Shown in pieces: positions 43,856-52,205 of a DNA stretch of 64,000 bases. Within the stretch, counting starts at the first letter, position 1. Each line of letters begins with the position of its first letter. Origin of the DNA: Pedobacter alluvionis (GTDB taxonomy: Bacteria; Bacteroidota; Bacteroidia; Sphingobacteriales; Sphingobacteriaceae). The notes under the pieces are model-generated. The model had not been told where the DNA came from, did not search any database, and saw only the letters and a list, made by a program, of their open reading frames with translations. The translations under genes were made by a program, and so were the position numbers. The stretch covers positions 62,001-126,000 of the forward strand of contig NZ_RCCK01000011.1 of the NCBI RefSeq assembly GCF_003664035.1. Direction: 5' to 3'.

Positions 43856-44701
43856 ATGAAACATACAATTAAAGAGCTAGAAGATATTGCCTCTCAAATC
43901 AGAAGAGATATCGTAAGAATGGTTCATGGATGCCAATCTGGCCACCCAGGTGCTTCGCTTGGATGCGCTGATTTTTTTACCGCTTTATATTTTGAAGTGT
44001 TGAACCACAAGACAGATTTCACAATGGAAGGCGCGGGCGAAGATTTATTCTTCCTTTCGAATGGACATATTTCTCCGGTTTGGTACAGTACACTGGCTCA
44101 TGCTGGTTATTTCGATAAAAGCGAACTGGCAACTTTCCGTAAACTTGACTCTAGATTACAAGGTCACCCGACTACCCACGAGCATTTACCAGGTATCCGT
44201 ATTGCTTCAGGCTCATTAGGCCAGGGCTTATCAGTTGCCATTGGTGCAGCGCTGGCTAAAAAGTTAAATGGCGATAAATCTCATGTTTTTGCCTTATTGG
44301 GTGATGGAGAATTACAGGAAGGACAAAACTGGGAAGCAGCAATGTTCGCCCCTTTCAATAAAGTTGACCATTTAATTGCATCGGTTGATTATAACGGACA
44401 GCAGATTGATGGCCCTACGAGTAAAGTTCTTGCCTTAGATGATTTACAAGCTAAATTCGAAGCTTTCGGATGGCACGTAATCAATACTGACGGTAATGAT
44501 ATGCAAGCTATAGTTGAAGGTTTACATTATGCTAAAACCTTAACCGGAAAAGGTAAACCGATCATGAATTTAATGAGCACACAGATGGGTGCCGGTGTAG
44601 ATTATATGGTGGGTTCACACAAATGGCATGGTACTGCTCCGAATGATGAGCAATTAGCAGTTGCATTAGCGCAATTACCAGAAACTTTAGGGGATTACTA
44701 A
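43856..44701 (+). CDS. Transketolase, N-terminal (thiamine diphosphate) subunit
   Basis: 281 residues. This is the first half of transketolase as a separate subunit. Seen: GCQSGHPGASLGCADFFTALYF, HISPVWYSTLAHAGYF, SGSLGQGLSVAIGAALAKK and the thiamine-diphosphate/Mg motif LGDGELQEGQNWEA. It moves two-carbon units in the pentose phosphate pathway and needs the C-terminal subunit encoded at 44774. The two genes are separated by 72 bases occupied entirely by a folding heptamer tract. Confidence 0.94.
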   Translation: MKHTIKELEDIASQIRRDIVRMVHGCQSGHPGASLGCADFFTALYFEVLNHKTDFTMEGAGEDLFFLSNGHISPVWYSTLAHAGYFDKSELATFRKLDSRLQGHPTTHEHLPGIRIASGSLGQGLSVAIGAALAKKLNGDKSHVFALLGDGELQEGQNWEAAMFAPFNKVDHLIASVDYNGQQIDGPTSKVLALDDLQAKFEAFGWHVINTDGNDMQAIVEGLHYAKTLTGKGKPIMNLMSTQMGAGVDYMVGSHKWHGTAPNDEQLAVALAQLPETLGDY

Positions 44702-44704
44702 ATT

Positions 44705-44767
44705 AGATTGGAGACAACAGATATGAGATGTGAGTCTCATGTCTAATGTCTAAAATCTCATATCTAA
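44705..44767. repeat. Self-complementary heptamer tract between the transketolase subunit genes
   Basis: Nine units in exact 7-nt register: four forward words (agattgg, agacaac, agatatg, agatgtg), then complementary words (tgtctaa twice, aatctca, tatctaa). AGATATGAGAT pairs with ATCTCATATCT. The tract fills the intergenic gap. Confidence 0.85.
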
Positions 44768-44773
44768 AAAACA

Positions 44774-45730
44774 ATGAAAAAATATACATATACAGAAAAA
44801 AAAGATACACGTTCGGGTTTTGGAGCTGGCTTACATGAAGCCGGAAAGAAAAACGAAAATGTGGTTGCCTTATGTGCCGATTTAGTTGGATCGCTTAAAA
44901 TGGATGCTTTTATTAAAGATTTTCCGGAGCGTTTTACACAGGTTGGTATTGCAGAAGCAAACATGATCGGTATTGCAGCAGGTATGACAATTGGCGGTAA
45001 AATTCCATTTACAGGTACTTTTGCCAATTTCTCTACAGGTCGTGTTTACGATCAGATACGCCAATCGGTAGCTTATTCTAATAAAAACGTTAAAATCTGT
45101 GCATCTCACGCAGGTTTAACCTTAGGCGAAGATGGTGCAACCCACCAAATTTTAGAAGATATAGGCTTAATGAAAATGTTGCCGGGAATGGTTGTAATCA
45201 ATCCTTGCGATTACAATCAGACTAAAGCAGCAACTATGGCCATTGCAGAATACGAAGGTCCGGTTTATTTACGTTTTGGTCGTCCGGTAATTCCAGTGTT
45301 TACAGATCCAGATCAAAAATTTGAGATCGGTAAAGCATGGATGGTTAACGAAGGAACAGATGTTACTATTATTGCTACAGGCCATATGGTTTGGAAAGCG
45401 ATTGAAGCTGGTGAGAAATTAGCTGAATTGGGCATAGATGCCGAAATTATTAACATCCATACCATTAAACCTTTGGATGATGAAGCCATTTTAAAATCTG
45501 TTAAAAAAACCGGATGCGTGGTTACCTGCGAAGAGCACAATAAATTTGGCGGCCTGGGCGAAAGCGTAGCACGTTTGTTAACTACAGAATTACCAACTCC
45601 ACAAGAGTTTGTAGCCACTAATGATACTTTTGGCGAAAGCGGAACTCCAGATCAATTAATGTCTAAATATGGCTTAGATGCTGTAAACATTGTTGAAGCG
45701 GTTCAAAAAGTAATTGGCAGAAAAAAATAG
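44774..45730 (+). CDS. Transketolase, C-terminal subunit
   Basis: 318 residues: the pyrimidine-binding and C-terminal domains. Seen: RSGFGAGLHEAGKKN, the catalytic glutamate region ERFTQVGIAEANMIGIAAGM, TFANFSTGRVYDQIRQSVAYS, SHAGLTLGEDGATHQ, and EEHNKFGGLGESVA in the C-terminal domain. Acts with the product of 43856 as an alpha2-beta2 type enzyme. Transcription probably comes from the promoter at 43822 through the heptamer tract. A second heptamer palindrome follows directly at its stop codon. Confidence 0.94.
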   Translation: MKKYTYTEKKDTRSGFGAGLHEAGKKNENVVALCADLVGSLKMDAFIKDFPERFTQVGIAEANMIGIAAGMTIGGKIPFTGTFANFSTGRVYDQIRQSVAYSNKNVKICASHAGLTLGEDGATHQILEDIGLMKMLPGMVVINPCDYNQTKAATMAIAEYEGPVYLRFGRPVIPVFTDPDQKFEIGKAWMVNEGTDVTIIATGHMVWKAIEAGEKLAELGIDAEIINIHTIKPLDDEAILKSVKKTGCVVTCEEHNKFGGLGESVARLLTTELPTPQEFVATNDTFGESGTPDQLMSKYGLDAVNIVEAVQKVIGRKK

Positions 45731-45812
45731 ATGTGAGAAATGAGATGTGAGATTTGAGACATTGCGTCTAAGTGAATCTCACATCTCTTATCTCGTATCT
45801 CACATCTAAAAA
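45729..45812. repeat. Near-perfect heptamer palindrome after the transketolase genes
   Basis: Twelve units in exact register, from agatgtg, agaaatg, agatgtg, agatttg to ctcacat, ctcttat, ctcgtat, ctcacat. The second half is the complement of the first, giving a long potential hairpin just before the ECF sigma gene. Confidence 0.88.
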
Positions 45813-45816
45813 TACA

Positions 45817-46377
45817 ATGAAACAAGTTGAAGATTCAGAAATTCTTGCCATGTTTGCTGTCGAGCATACGCGTAATGAAGCCTTTAACCTGTTACTAAAA
45901 AAATACCAGCAAAAAATATACTGGCACATCCGCAGACTGGTTTTAAACCATGATGACTGCGATGATCTTTTGCAGGAAGTATTTGTTAAAGTCTGGAAAA
46001 ATCTCGATAAATTTAGAAGCGATTCTCAGCTCTATACGTGGATTTACCGTATTGCCACCAACGAATCGATTACCTTCTTAAATAAACAAAAGCAGCGCAA
46101 CAATACACCTTTGGATGAGGTATCGTCCGAACTTGCCGATAATCTGGTGGCATCATCATATTTTAATGGCGATAAGCTTGAGCTAAAGTTGCAAAAAGCA
46201 ATTCTCACCTTACCCGAAAAACAACGGATTGTCTTTAATATGAAATATTTTGATGATATGAAATATGAAGAGATTTCGGAGGTACTGGGAACCTCGGTTG
46301 GCGCACTAAAAGCGTCATTTCACATTGCTGCAAAAAAAATTGAAGCTTTTATTACAAATGATGAAGTAGACTATTAA
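45817..46377 (+). CDS. ECF-type RNA polymerase sigma factor
   Basis: 186 residues. Region 2 is at about 20-90 (AFNLLLKKYQQKIYWHIRRLVLNHDDCDDLLQEVFVKVWKNLDKF and YTWIYRIATNESITFLNKQK), and region 4 at about 125-180 with the helix-turn-helix KYEEISEVLGTSVGALKASFHIAAKKIE. It redirects RNA polymerase to a small regulon. The ATG at 45817 is chosen because upstream sequence is heptamer repeat. The next two genes form a cassette with it: a membrane anti-sigma-like protein and a Spy-like periplasmic protein. Confidence 0.93.
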   Translation: MKQVEDSEILAMFAVEHTRNEAFNLLLKKYQQKIYWHIRRLVLNHDDCDDLLQEVFVKVWKNLDKFRSDSQLYTWIYRIATNESITFLNKQKQRNNTPLDEVSSELADNLVASSYFNGDKLELKLQKAILTLPEKQRIVFNMKYFDDMKYEEISEVLGTSVGALKASFHIAAKKIEAFITNDEVDY

Positions 46378-46410
46378 ACCTTTTCACTTTAATTGTATCA
46401 TATATCTGTG

Positions 46411-47064
46411 ATGAACGAAAATAGAGAAAATAACGATTGGATGAACGAGGCTCCTGCACTTGCAGCTATGGGGAAACGTAATCCTTTCTCCGTTCCTGAT
46501 GGATATTTCGAAAATAGTGATGAGGCCATTTTTTCTGCCGTATTCCTGGATGGATTGAAACAGAAAACCAGTAAAAACAATTTTGAAGTTCCGTCGCATT
46601 ATTTTGAAAATTTAACGGAACAAATACAAACCCGGATTGCCCTGTCTGAAATGCCTAAGGCAGAAAATAGCTTTACAGTACCTGAAAATTATTTCGACAA
46701 ACTACAAAGTAGAGTTACCGATAGGATTGCAGCATCGGAACCTAAAAAGGAGGCTAAAGTTATTCCTTTATGGCGAAGAAACATCGTTAAATATGCAAGT
46801 GCGGCCTGTTTCTTATTAATGGCTTCATTTAGCATTTATTTTTACCAGAACAGCACCAATACCGTTCAGCAAGTACAATCTGCCGAAACAGTAAATGAAC
46901 AAATGTTATATGATATTGACGAAAGCACGATCATAGATCATTTAGAAACACAAAACATTACATCATCTAATATAAAAACTACTTCTGCGTCAGATACAGA
47001 AATGGAAAACTACATCCTGAGTAACTTCTCGTCAAGTGATTTATCTCAGGAACTAAATAATTAA
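46411..47064 (+). CDS. Single-pass membrane protein with three VPxxYF repeats, presumed anti-sigma factor
   Basis: 217 residues. The cytosolic N-terminal half has three copies of an F-x-V-P-x-x-Y-F motif (FSVPDGYF 26-33, FEVPSHYF 58-65, FTVPENYF 88-95), each followed by an amphipathic helix. One membrane helix follows at about 128-146 (YASAACFLLMASFSIYFYQ), then an acidic periplasmic tail ending near IDHLETQN and SDLSQELNN. Position between the ECF gene and a Spy-like gene supports an anti-sigma role. No zinc-binding anti-sigma motif (HxxxCxxC) is present, so the inhibition would have to use the repeats. Start ATG at 46411 rather than a TTG upstream. Confidence 0.7.
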   Translation: MNENRENNDWMNEAPALAAMGKRNPFSVPDGYFENSDEAIFSAVFLDGLKQKTSKNNFEVPSHYFENLTEQIQTRIALSEMPKAENSFTVPENYFDKLQSRVTDRIAASEPKKEAKVIPLWRRNIVKYASAACFLLMASFSIYFYQNSTNTVQQVQSAETVNEQMLYDIDESTIIDHLETQNITSSNIKTTSASDTEMENYILSNFSSSDLSQELNN

Positions 47065-47071
47065 TACAGAA

Positions 47072-47512
47072 ATGAAGAATTTACTTTTTGTTGCTTTGAT
47101 ATTTTTATTTCCATCTTCCTTACTTGCACAAAGGCTAAGGGGAGAAGAAATAGAATCACTTAAAATAGCTTTTTTCACTCAAAAACTGGATTTATCTCCT
47201 CAAGAGGCTAAGATTTTCTGGCCAATTTATAATAGTATGCAGGCAGAACAAAATGCCCTGCGCAAAGAACGCATGCAAAAAATGATCTCTTTCAGAAAAG
47301 TGGATGAAATAGATAATTTAACCGATGCACAGGTACAGGGCTTAATTACCAGCGAATTTGATTTTAAACAAAGAGATCTTAATCTCGATAAAAAATATTA
47401 CAACAAACTTAAATCGGTATTGCCAATAAAAATTGTCGGGAAGTTTTACCGGACCCAGGAAGGTTTTAAACGCGAGTTACTCAACCGATTTAAAGGCGGC
47501 CAAAAGCAATAA
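47072..47512 (+). CDS. Spy/CnrX-like periplasmic sensor of the ECF cassette
   Basis: 146 residues. Signal peptide (LIFLFPSSLLAQ), then an all-helical domain rich in charged residues: ESLKIAFFTQKLDLSPQEAKIFWPIYNSMQAEQNALRKER. The segment LDLSPQEAKIFWPIY corresponds to the LTxxQ-type motif of Spy/CpxP/ZraP. In Bacteroidota such proteins are commonly found behind ECF genes as sensors. What it senses (unfolded proteins or metal) is unknown; no Cys or His cluster suggestive of metal is seen. 7 bases after the anti-sigma gene and followed by a strong terminator, so it is the last gene of the unit. Confidence 0.75.
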   Translation: MKNLLFVALIFLFPSSLLAQRLRGEEIESLKIAFFTQKLDLSPQEAKIFWPIYNSMQAEQNALRKERMQKMISFRKVDEIDNLTDAQVQGLITSEFDFKQRDLNLDKKYYNKLKSVLPIKIVGKFYRTQEGFKRELLNRFKGGQKQ

Positions 47513-47514
47513 AG

Positions 47515-47544
47515 AAAAAGACTTACAGCAATGTAGGTCTTTTT
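47515..47544 (+). terminator. Rho-independent terminator of the ECF cassette
   Basis: 13-bp stem (47515-47527 with 47532-47544, one G-U pair), 4-nt loop, ending in a T-run. Confidence 0.9.
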
Positions 47545-47569
47545 GTTTTAAAGCACTCTTTCATTTCCG

Positions 47570-47577
47570 TACTTTTG
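47570..47577 (+). promoter_or_regulatory. -7 promoter box TACTTTTG of the aminotransferase gene
   Basis: TAnnTTTG ending 4 nt before the ATG at 47582, again predicting a leaderless transcript. Confidence 0.65.
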
Positions 47578-47581
47578 TGCT

Positions 47582-48772
47582 ATGCTTACCCAACGTCAGT
47601 TGTTTTTACAACACAATGCACAAACCTCTCCAGAGCCGCTTATGCTCGAATTTGTAAGGGCAAAAGGAATCTACATTTACGATGCGCAGAACAAAAAACA
47701 CATCGATCTTATTGCCGGTATCGGTGTAAGTAATGTTGGTCATTGCCATCCTGCGGTAGTGAAGGCCATTCAGGATCAGGCAGAAACCTATATGCACCTC
47801 ATGGTTTATGGCGAATATGTACAAACGCCTCAGGTAAATTTTGCCAAAGCACTTGCCGAAATTTTACCCGAAAGCCTAAGCTGTACCTACTTTTTAAACT
47901 CTGGAACCGAGGCTGTGGAAGGTGCCATGAAACTTGCTAAACGTTATACCGGCCGGAAAGGATTTATTGCCTGCAAAAATGCTTATCATGGCAGTACGCA
48001 AGGCGCAGAAAGTTTAATGGAAAGTGATTTTTATTCTTCTGGATACGGCCCTTTCTTGCCACATGTAAGTTTTATTGAGCATAACAACCTTGCTGATCTC
48101 GAAAAAATCACTAAAGAAATTGCTGCTGTTTTTATTGAGCCTATACAAGGCGAAGCCGGAATAAGGGTTGCTGATTTACAGTATATGCAGGCTTTAAGAG
48201 CAAAATGCACAGCAACAGGCACATTATTAATTTTCGATGAAATACAATCAGGTTTTGGCCGCAGCGGTAAAATGTTTGCCTTTCAGCACTATAATGTGGT
48301 GCCAGATGTGTTGCTGTTGGCCAAGGGAATTGGAGGCGGAATGCCAATCGGCGCCTTTATCAGTTCACTGGAGATTATGTCTGTATTATCACATACCCCA
48401 ATTTTAGGTCACATGACTACCTTTGGCGGTCATCCGGTTTGCTGCGCTGCCGGGTTGGCTACTTTACGTACCCTAGTTGATAGTCACATCGTTGATGAAG
48501 TTGAAGAAAAAGGTCAGTTGTTTAAACAGCTTTTAAAACATCCTGCCATTAAAGAAATCAGGGGCAAAGGTTTAATGCTTGCGGTGGAGTTTGAGAATTT
48601 CGAGATCAATAAAAAAATCATTGATGCCTGTATTTTAGATGGCGTATTGTCAGACTGGTTTTTACATTGCAGCAATTCTATGCGGATAGCTCCTCCGCTA
48701 ATTATTACTAAAGAAGAAATTGAAGAAGCTTGCAAGACCATCTTAAAAAACATTAACTTAGTTGCAGGGTAA
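47582..48772 (+). CDS. Class III aminotransferase (acetylornithine/4-aminobutyrate type)
   Basis: 396 residues, PLP enzyme of fold type I, subgroup III. Seen: GIYIYDAQNKKHIDLIAGIGVSNVGHCHPAV at the N-terminus, FLNSGTEAVEGAMKLAK (phosphate-binding), D219 in LLIFDEIQSGFGR binding the pyridine nitrogen, and the PLP lysine K248 in LLLAKGIGGGMPIGAF. The family includes acetylornithine, ornithine and 4-aminobutyrate transaminases. No arginine biosynthesis genes are adjacent, so the substrate is left open. Terminator upstream; stands alone or runs into the response regulator 53 bases downstream. Confidence 0.88.
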   Translation: MLTQRQLFLQHNAQTSPEPLMLEFVRAKGIYIYDAQNKKHIDLIAGIGVSNVGHCHPAVVKAIQDQAETYMHLMVYGEYVQTPQVNFAKALAEILPESLSCTYFLNSGTEAVEGAMKLAKRYTGRKGFIACKNAYHGSTQGAESLMESDFYSSGYGPFLPHVSFIEHNNLADLEKITKEIAAVFIEPIQGEAGIRVADLQYMQALRAKCTATGTLLIFDEIQSGFGRSGKMFAFQHYNVVPDVLLLAKGIGGGMPIGAFISSLEIMSVLSHTPILGHMTTFGGHPVCCAAGLATLRTLVDSHIVDEVEEKGQLFKQLLKHPAIKEIRGKGLMLAVEFENFEINKKIIDACILDGVLSDWFLHCSNSMRIAPPLIITKEEIEEACKTILKNINLVAG

Positions 48773-48825
48773 AGTATAGCGCATAATAAAATGCTGAAAA
48801 ACAAAACTACTAACTGTTAGCTGAA

Positions 48826-49503
48826 ATGAATGTATTAATCGTTGAAGATGAAAAAAGCCTGGCGCTTGAAATGGATGAATTCTTAAGTAAAGAGGGATTT
48901 ATTGTAGAGCACGCCTGGAAAAAATCTTCTGCTGAAGAAAAGATATTTGTAAATAATTACGATTTTATTTTATTAGACCTGGGCTTACCAGATGGTGATG
49001 GTTTTGAAATTTTAAAACAGTTAAAAGCCATGAAAGACCGTGATGACGCTGTAATTATCTTAACTGCCCGTAGTGCGGTTGATGATCGTATAAAAGGCCT
49101 TGACGAAGGCGCAGATGATTATTTACCAAAGCCATTTTCACTAAACGAACTATTAGCGCGAATGCACGCTATTACGCGTAGAAAACATAAGTTAGAGAAA
49201 AACGAGGTAAACGTTCACGATTTCATGCTCAATATCCAAAATAGAACCGTTTCTTTTGGTGATGAAAGATTAAACCTGACCAAAAAGGAGTTCGAGATAT
49301 TTAACTATCTGGTGTTGAACAAAAATCGCGTGGTATCAAGAATGAGTTTAACTGAACATGTTTGGGGTGATATTTTAGAAGTCAATTCAGATTCAAACTT
49401 TGTTGATGTTCATGTTAAAAACCTGCGAAAAAAACTTTCGGGGATTAGTCCGATAGATTGGTTTGAAACGGTAAGAAGTATAGGATATAGGATTAATTGC
49501 TAG
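48826..49503 (+). CDS. OmpR/PhoB-family response regulator
   Basis: 225 residues. Receiver domain with acidic pair E7-D8, phospho-acceptor D51 in FILLDLGLPDGDG, conserved Thr/Lys in TARSAVDD and LPKPFSLNELLAR. The C-terminal winged helix (about 130-225) has VSFGDERLNLTKKEFEIFNYLV and VDVHVKNLRKKL. It is phosphorylated by the histidine kinase encoded 110 bases downstream. Targets are unknown. The gap to the kinase gene holds a heptamer tract. Confidence 0.95.
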   Translation: MNVLIVEDEKSLALEMDEFLSKEGFIVEHAWKKSSAEEKIFVNNYDFILLDLGLPDGDGFEILKQLKAMKDRDDAVIILTARSAVDDRIKGLDEGADDYLPKPFSLNELLARMHAITRRKHKLEKNEVNVHDFMLNIQNRTVSFGDERLNLTKKEFEIFNYLVLNKNRVVSRMSLTEHVWGDILEVNSDSNFVDVHVKNLRKKLSGISPIDWFETVRSIGYRINC

Positions 49504-49504
49504 T

Positions 49505-49539
49505 GCGTTTAGGGTTGGGCGTTTGGCGCTTAGCGTCGA
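49505..49539. repeat. Heptamer tract (5 units) between response regulator and kinase genes
   Basis: gcgttta, gggttgg, gcgtttg, gcgctta, gcgtcga in exact register, the most GC-rich of the tracts. Confidence 0.75.
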
Positions 49540-49612
49540 TTAACCGATTTAAACAATTAATCCAACGATAAATGAACCCTCATCCATCTTACATAAAACA
49601 TCATCCATCTAA

Positions 49613-50923
49613 ATGAAGTTACAGGTTAAGTTTTCTTTATATAATGCAGTAACCAAAATTGCTATCATCTTGATATTAGGTGCTATCATTTTATTCTCAT
49701 TAGACAGACTTGCTTATAACCAGCTAGACAACCGTTTAATCAAAAAGAAGAACAAAATCATCAAAAATTTAAATAATAATGAGATCGACAGCCTTTTAAA
49801 TAAAGAACAATCATTTACCGACTACAATATTTTAAAGGAAGAATTTATTGTGTTAACGGATATACCCGACAATCAAAAAGATTCTACTTCAAAGGTATTT
49901 ACCGAAAAAAGAGAGATAGAGGGCGACATTGAAGTATACCGTATTTTAAACTACAAGTTCTCTTACCATACAAACTGGTACAACTTAGAGATTGGGGAAA
50001 CAATGACAGCGCTTCAATCTATTAAAAATTCGATCCGTTTTTATATGCTGATTGTACTCGTTGCTGCATTGTTAATTACCCTGGTGGCCGACTTTACCTT
50101 CTCTAACTTTCTGCTCAAACCATTTTACCGCATTATTGATAAAAAAATCAACCTGGTTGATGATCCCACTCATTATAATTACCAGAATATACCTACCAGT
50201 ACCAGTGATTTTAAAATCCTAGACAATAGCATAAACTCTTTAATGCGTAAAATAAATACACTTTTCGCTTTAGAAAAGCAGTTTATCGCCAATGTTTCGC
50301 ATGAACTGCTTACTCCTATTTCTATTTTAAGTACTCGGTTTGAAAATATGCTCAACACCCCGGATATTCCAGTAGGGCACGAAAATAAAATATACGCCTC
50401 ATTAAAAACCCTTAACCGCTTAAAGGTAATTATCAATAGTTTGTTACTCATTTCGAAAGTTGAAAACAACCAGTACCTAAAAACAGAAGAAATTAGCCTC
50501 CAACAGGAAATCGATGATATATACGAAGATCTTGAAGATCGGATAGCTGATAAAAACATCAGTTATAGTGCCAACCTTTCAAAAGACTTTCATTTTACAG
50601 GAAACAAAGCACTGATACACACCCTTTTAATCAACATCATCAATAATGCAATTAAATACAATGTTGATAGCGGAGTTATTGCCATAACTGACAAAACCGA
50701 AGATGAACAATATATCCTCACGATCAGCGATACCGGATCAGGGATGAGCCCAGCGTTGGTAGAAAATGCTTTTGATCGTTTTAAAAGAGGAAATAGCGAA
50801 GAAAATGGCTTTGGTTTGGGGTTGGCCATTGTGCAAAGTATCGCCAGATTCCATAAAATAGATGTTGATATCAAATCTGAAGAACATAAAGGAACGAATA
50901 TTTCCTTATCTTTTTCAAAATGA
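49613..50923 (+). CDS. Sensor histidine kinase
   Basis: 436 residues. Two membrane helices (about 14-32 and 144-165) flank a periplasmic sensor of about 110 residues with no recognised fold. The H-box is FIANVSH230-ELLTPISIL, the N-box LLINIINNAIKYN, then G1 ISDTGSGMSP, F-box FDRFKRG and G2 GFGLGLAIV, all intact. It phosphorylates the upstream OmpR-type regulator. An ECF cassette and this two-component system are both within 5 kb, but nothing links them beyond proximity. Confidence 0.94.
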   Translation: MKLQVKFSLYNAVTKIAIILILGAIILFSLDRLAYNQLDNRLIKKKNKIIKNLNNNEIDSLLNKEQSFTDYNILKEEFIVLTDIPDNQKDSTSKVFTEKREIEGDIEVYRILNYKFSYHTNWYNLEIGETMTALQSIKNSIRFYMLIVLVAALLITLVADFTFSNFLLKPFYRIIDKKINLVDDPTHYNYQNIPTSTSDFKILDNSINSLMRKINTLFALEKQFIANVSHELLTPISILSTRFENMLNTPDIPVGHENKIYASLKTLNRLKVIINSLLLISKVENNQYLKTEEISLQQEIDDIYEDLEDRIADKNISYSANLSKDFHFTGNKALIHTLLINIINNAIKYNVDSGVIAITDKTEDEQYILTISDTGSGMSPALVENAFDRFKRGNSEENGFGLGLAIVQSIARFHKIDVDIKSEEHKGTNISLSFSK

Positions 50924-51005
50924 TGCTGCAGATAATGCTATTACCCCTTCTGTAAATACACGCTTATAATCAAACAGGTCAGGATATGAAAGACGGGAAG
51001 GGTGA

Positions 51006-51013
51006 TATTTTTG
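51006..51013 (+). promoter_or_regulatory. -7 promoter box TATTTTTG upstream of the lipoprotein gene
   Basis: Matches TAnnTTTG, 54 nt before the ATG at 51068. Confidence 0.45.
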
Positions 51014-51067
51014 GCAAGGCCTTTGCTTACTACTAAAATCAATCCGATAAGCAAAAAAAACATCTTA

Positions 51068-51541
51068 ATGAAAAACATCATCCCAATAATTGGAGCCGCC
51101 ACTTTATTCATGGCATCTTGCCAGGGCGGAACGGCAAAGAAAACACAAGCCAAAATAGATTCTACTATAGTAACCAATGCAGCGGCAACAACCGATTCTA
51201 CTCAATGTTATCAGTACATTAAAAACCGTGATACCGCTACCCTAACGCTGAAGACAATTGACAATAAGTTAACAGGCACTTTGGGCTATAATTTATACGA
51301 AAAAGATAAAAATGCAGGCACTATAGCCGGGGTTGTTAAAGGCGATACCATAATTGCAAACTATACTTTTCAGTCTGAAGGCAAAACATCAACCAGGGAA
51401 GTGGCTTTTTTGAAAAAGGGCGATCAGCTAGCAGAGGGATTTGGCGATGTACAGGAAGTAAAAGGGGAGACCAAGTTCAAAGATCTAAGCAAACTAAAGT
51501 TTGATGGATCGATGACTTTTGACAAAATTAATTGTAAATAA
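51068..51541 (+). CDS. Hypothetical lipoprotein
   Basis: 157 residues. A lipoprotein signal with lipobox FMASC (cysteine near 18), then a Thr/Ala/Lys-rich linker and a compact beta-rich domain: CYQYIKNRDTATLTLKTIDNKLTGTLGYNLYEKDKNAGTIAG and GDTIIANYTFQSEGKTSTREVAFLKKGDQL. The alternating pattern suggests a small antiparallel barrel or sandwich as in lipocalin- or NlpE-like lipoproteins; I do not recognise a family. The ATG at 51068 is chosen because it starts the signal. Convergent with a second lipoprotein gene beyond a REP-like palindrome. Confidence 0.72.
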   Translation: MKNIIPIIGAATLFMASCQGGTAKKTQAKIDSTIVTNAAATTDSTQCYQYIKNRDTATLTLKTIDNKLTGTLGYNLYEKDKNAGTIAGVVKGDTIIANYTFQSEGKTSTREVAFLKKGDQLAEGFGDVQEVKGETKFKDLSKLKFDGSMTFDKINCK

Positions 51542-51566
51542 TACATCGTCATCTCAATTCATAAAT

Positions 51567-51645
51567 CGTCATTTCGACCGCAGTGGAGAAATCTTTCACA
51601 GTTTAAAGATTTCTCCATTTCGCTGCGCTTCAGTCGAAATGACGA
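51567..51645. repeat. REP-like palindrome, family 1 (copy 4)
   Basis: Arms CGTCATTTCGACCG...TGGAGAAATCTTT and complement, right arm longer. A truncated half-arm (CGTCATCTCAATTC) precedes it at 51547. It lies between two convergent genes. Confidence 0.85.
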
Positions 51646-51665
51646 CCTTTCTTAGCTTTTATTCA

Positions 51666-52094
51666 CTATTTACTCACAGCATCCTTAGCCGCCGCACTCC
51701 ACTCTTCAGTTAATTTAAGCATATAATCAGAATACTTTTGTATTTCGTCTGGCTTTAATTTACTGGCCCATCCTGTTGCCTGATTTGCCCATGCCGTGTA
51801 TTTATCGCTTATGGTTTTAATTTCTGCAGCATTTTTACTTTTCACAGCTGCAACATATTCGTCTTTTAATTTGCTGTATTCAGCCAAACCTTTGTTTACT
51901 TCTTCACTTGAGAAAGTGGGAACGTTTGTTTTAATGGTTTCAGTGGTGGTAGTGGTAACTTTGGTAACAGTATCTCCGTTTACGGCAATTTTGCTCGAAT
52001 CTTTGGTCGTTTCTGTTTTTTTTGTGCTGTCGCAAGAAACTAATGTGGTAGCCAACAGGCCAACTGCTGCAAGAGATAAAATGGTGTTTTTCAT
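51666..52094 (-). CDS. Hypothetical lipoprotein
   Basis: 142 residues. Lipoprotein signal with lipobox TTLVSC (cysteine about 21), a Thr-rich linker (TVTKVTTTTTETIKTN), then a helical domain: EVNKGLAEYSKLKDEYVAAVKSKNAAEIKTISDKYTAW and KLKPDEIQKYSDYMLKLTEEWSAAAKDA. The helical region looks like a three-helix bundle with evenly spaced aromatic residues. I do not recognise a named family and no neighbour hints at function. It reads toward the other lipoprotein gene. Confidence 0.68.
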   Translation of the reverse strand: MKNTILSLAAVGLLATTLVSCDSTKKTETTKDSSKIAVNGDTVTKVTTTTTETIKTNVPTFSSEEVNKGLAEYSKLKDEYVAAVKSKNAAEIKTISDKYTAWANQATGWASKLKPDEIQKYSDYMLKLTEEWSAAAKDAVSK

Positions 52095-52143
52095 TGTTGA
52101 TTTGTTTTTAGCCCGAAGATGTCTAAATACTGTGCCAAATCAT

Positions 52144-52172
52144 AAAAAATCCGGTTAAATACTCAACCGGAT
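52144..52172 (-). terminator. Terminator of the pseudouridine synthase gene
   Basis: Perfect 8-bp stem ATCCGGTT/AACCGGAT with 8-nt loop, followed on the minus strand by six T. Confidence 0.85.
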
Positions 52173-52205
52173 CTCCTTTAATACTTAATGTATAGTGATT
52201 ACTAC

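Noticed and set aside
45729..45812. Heptamer tracts considered as CRISPR arrays
   Set aside because: Units are 7 nt, contiguous and degenerate, with no spacers and no cas genes in the window.
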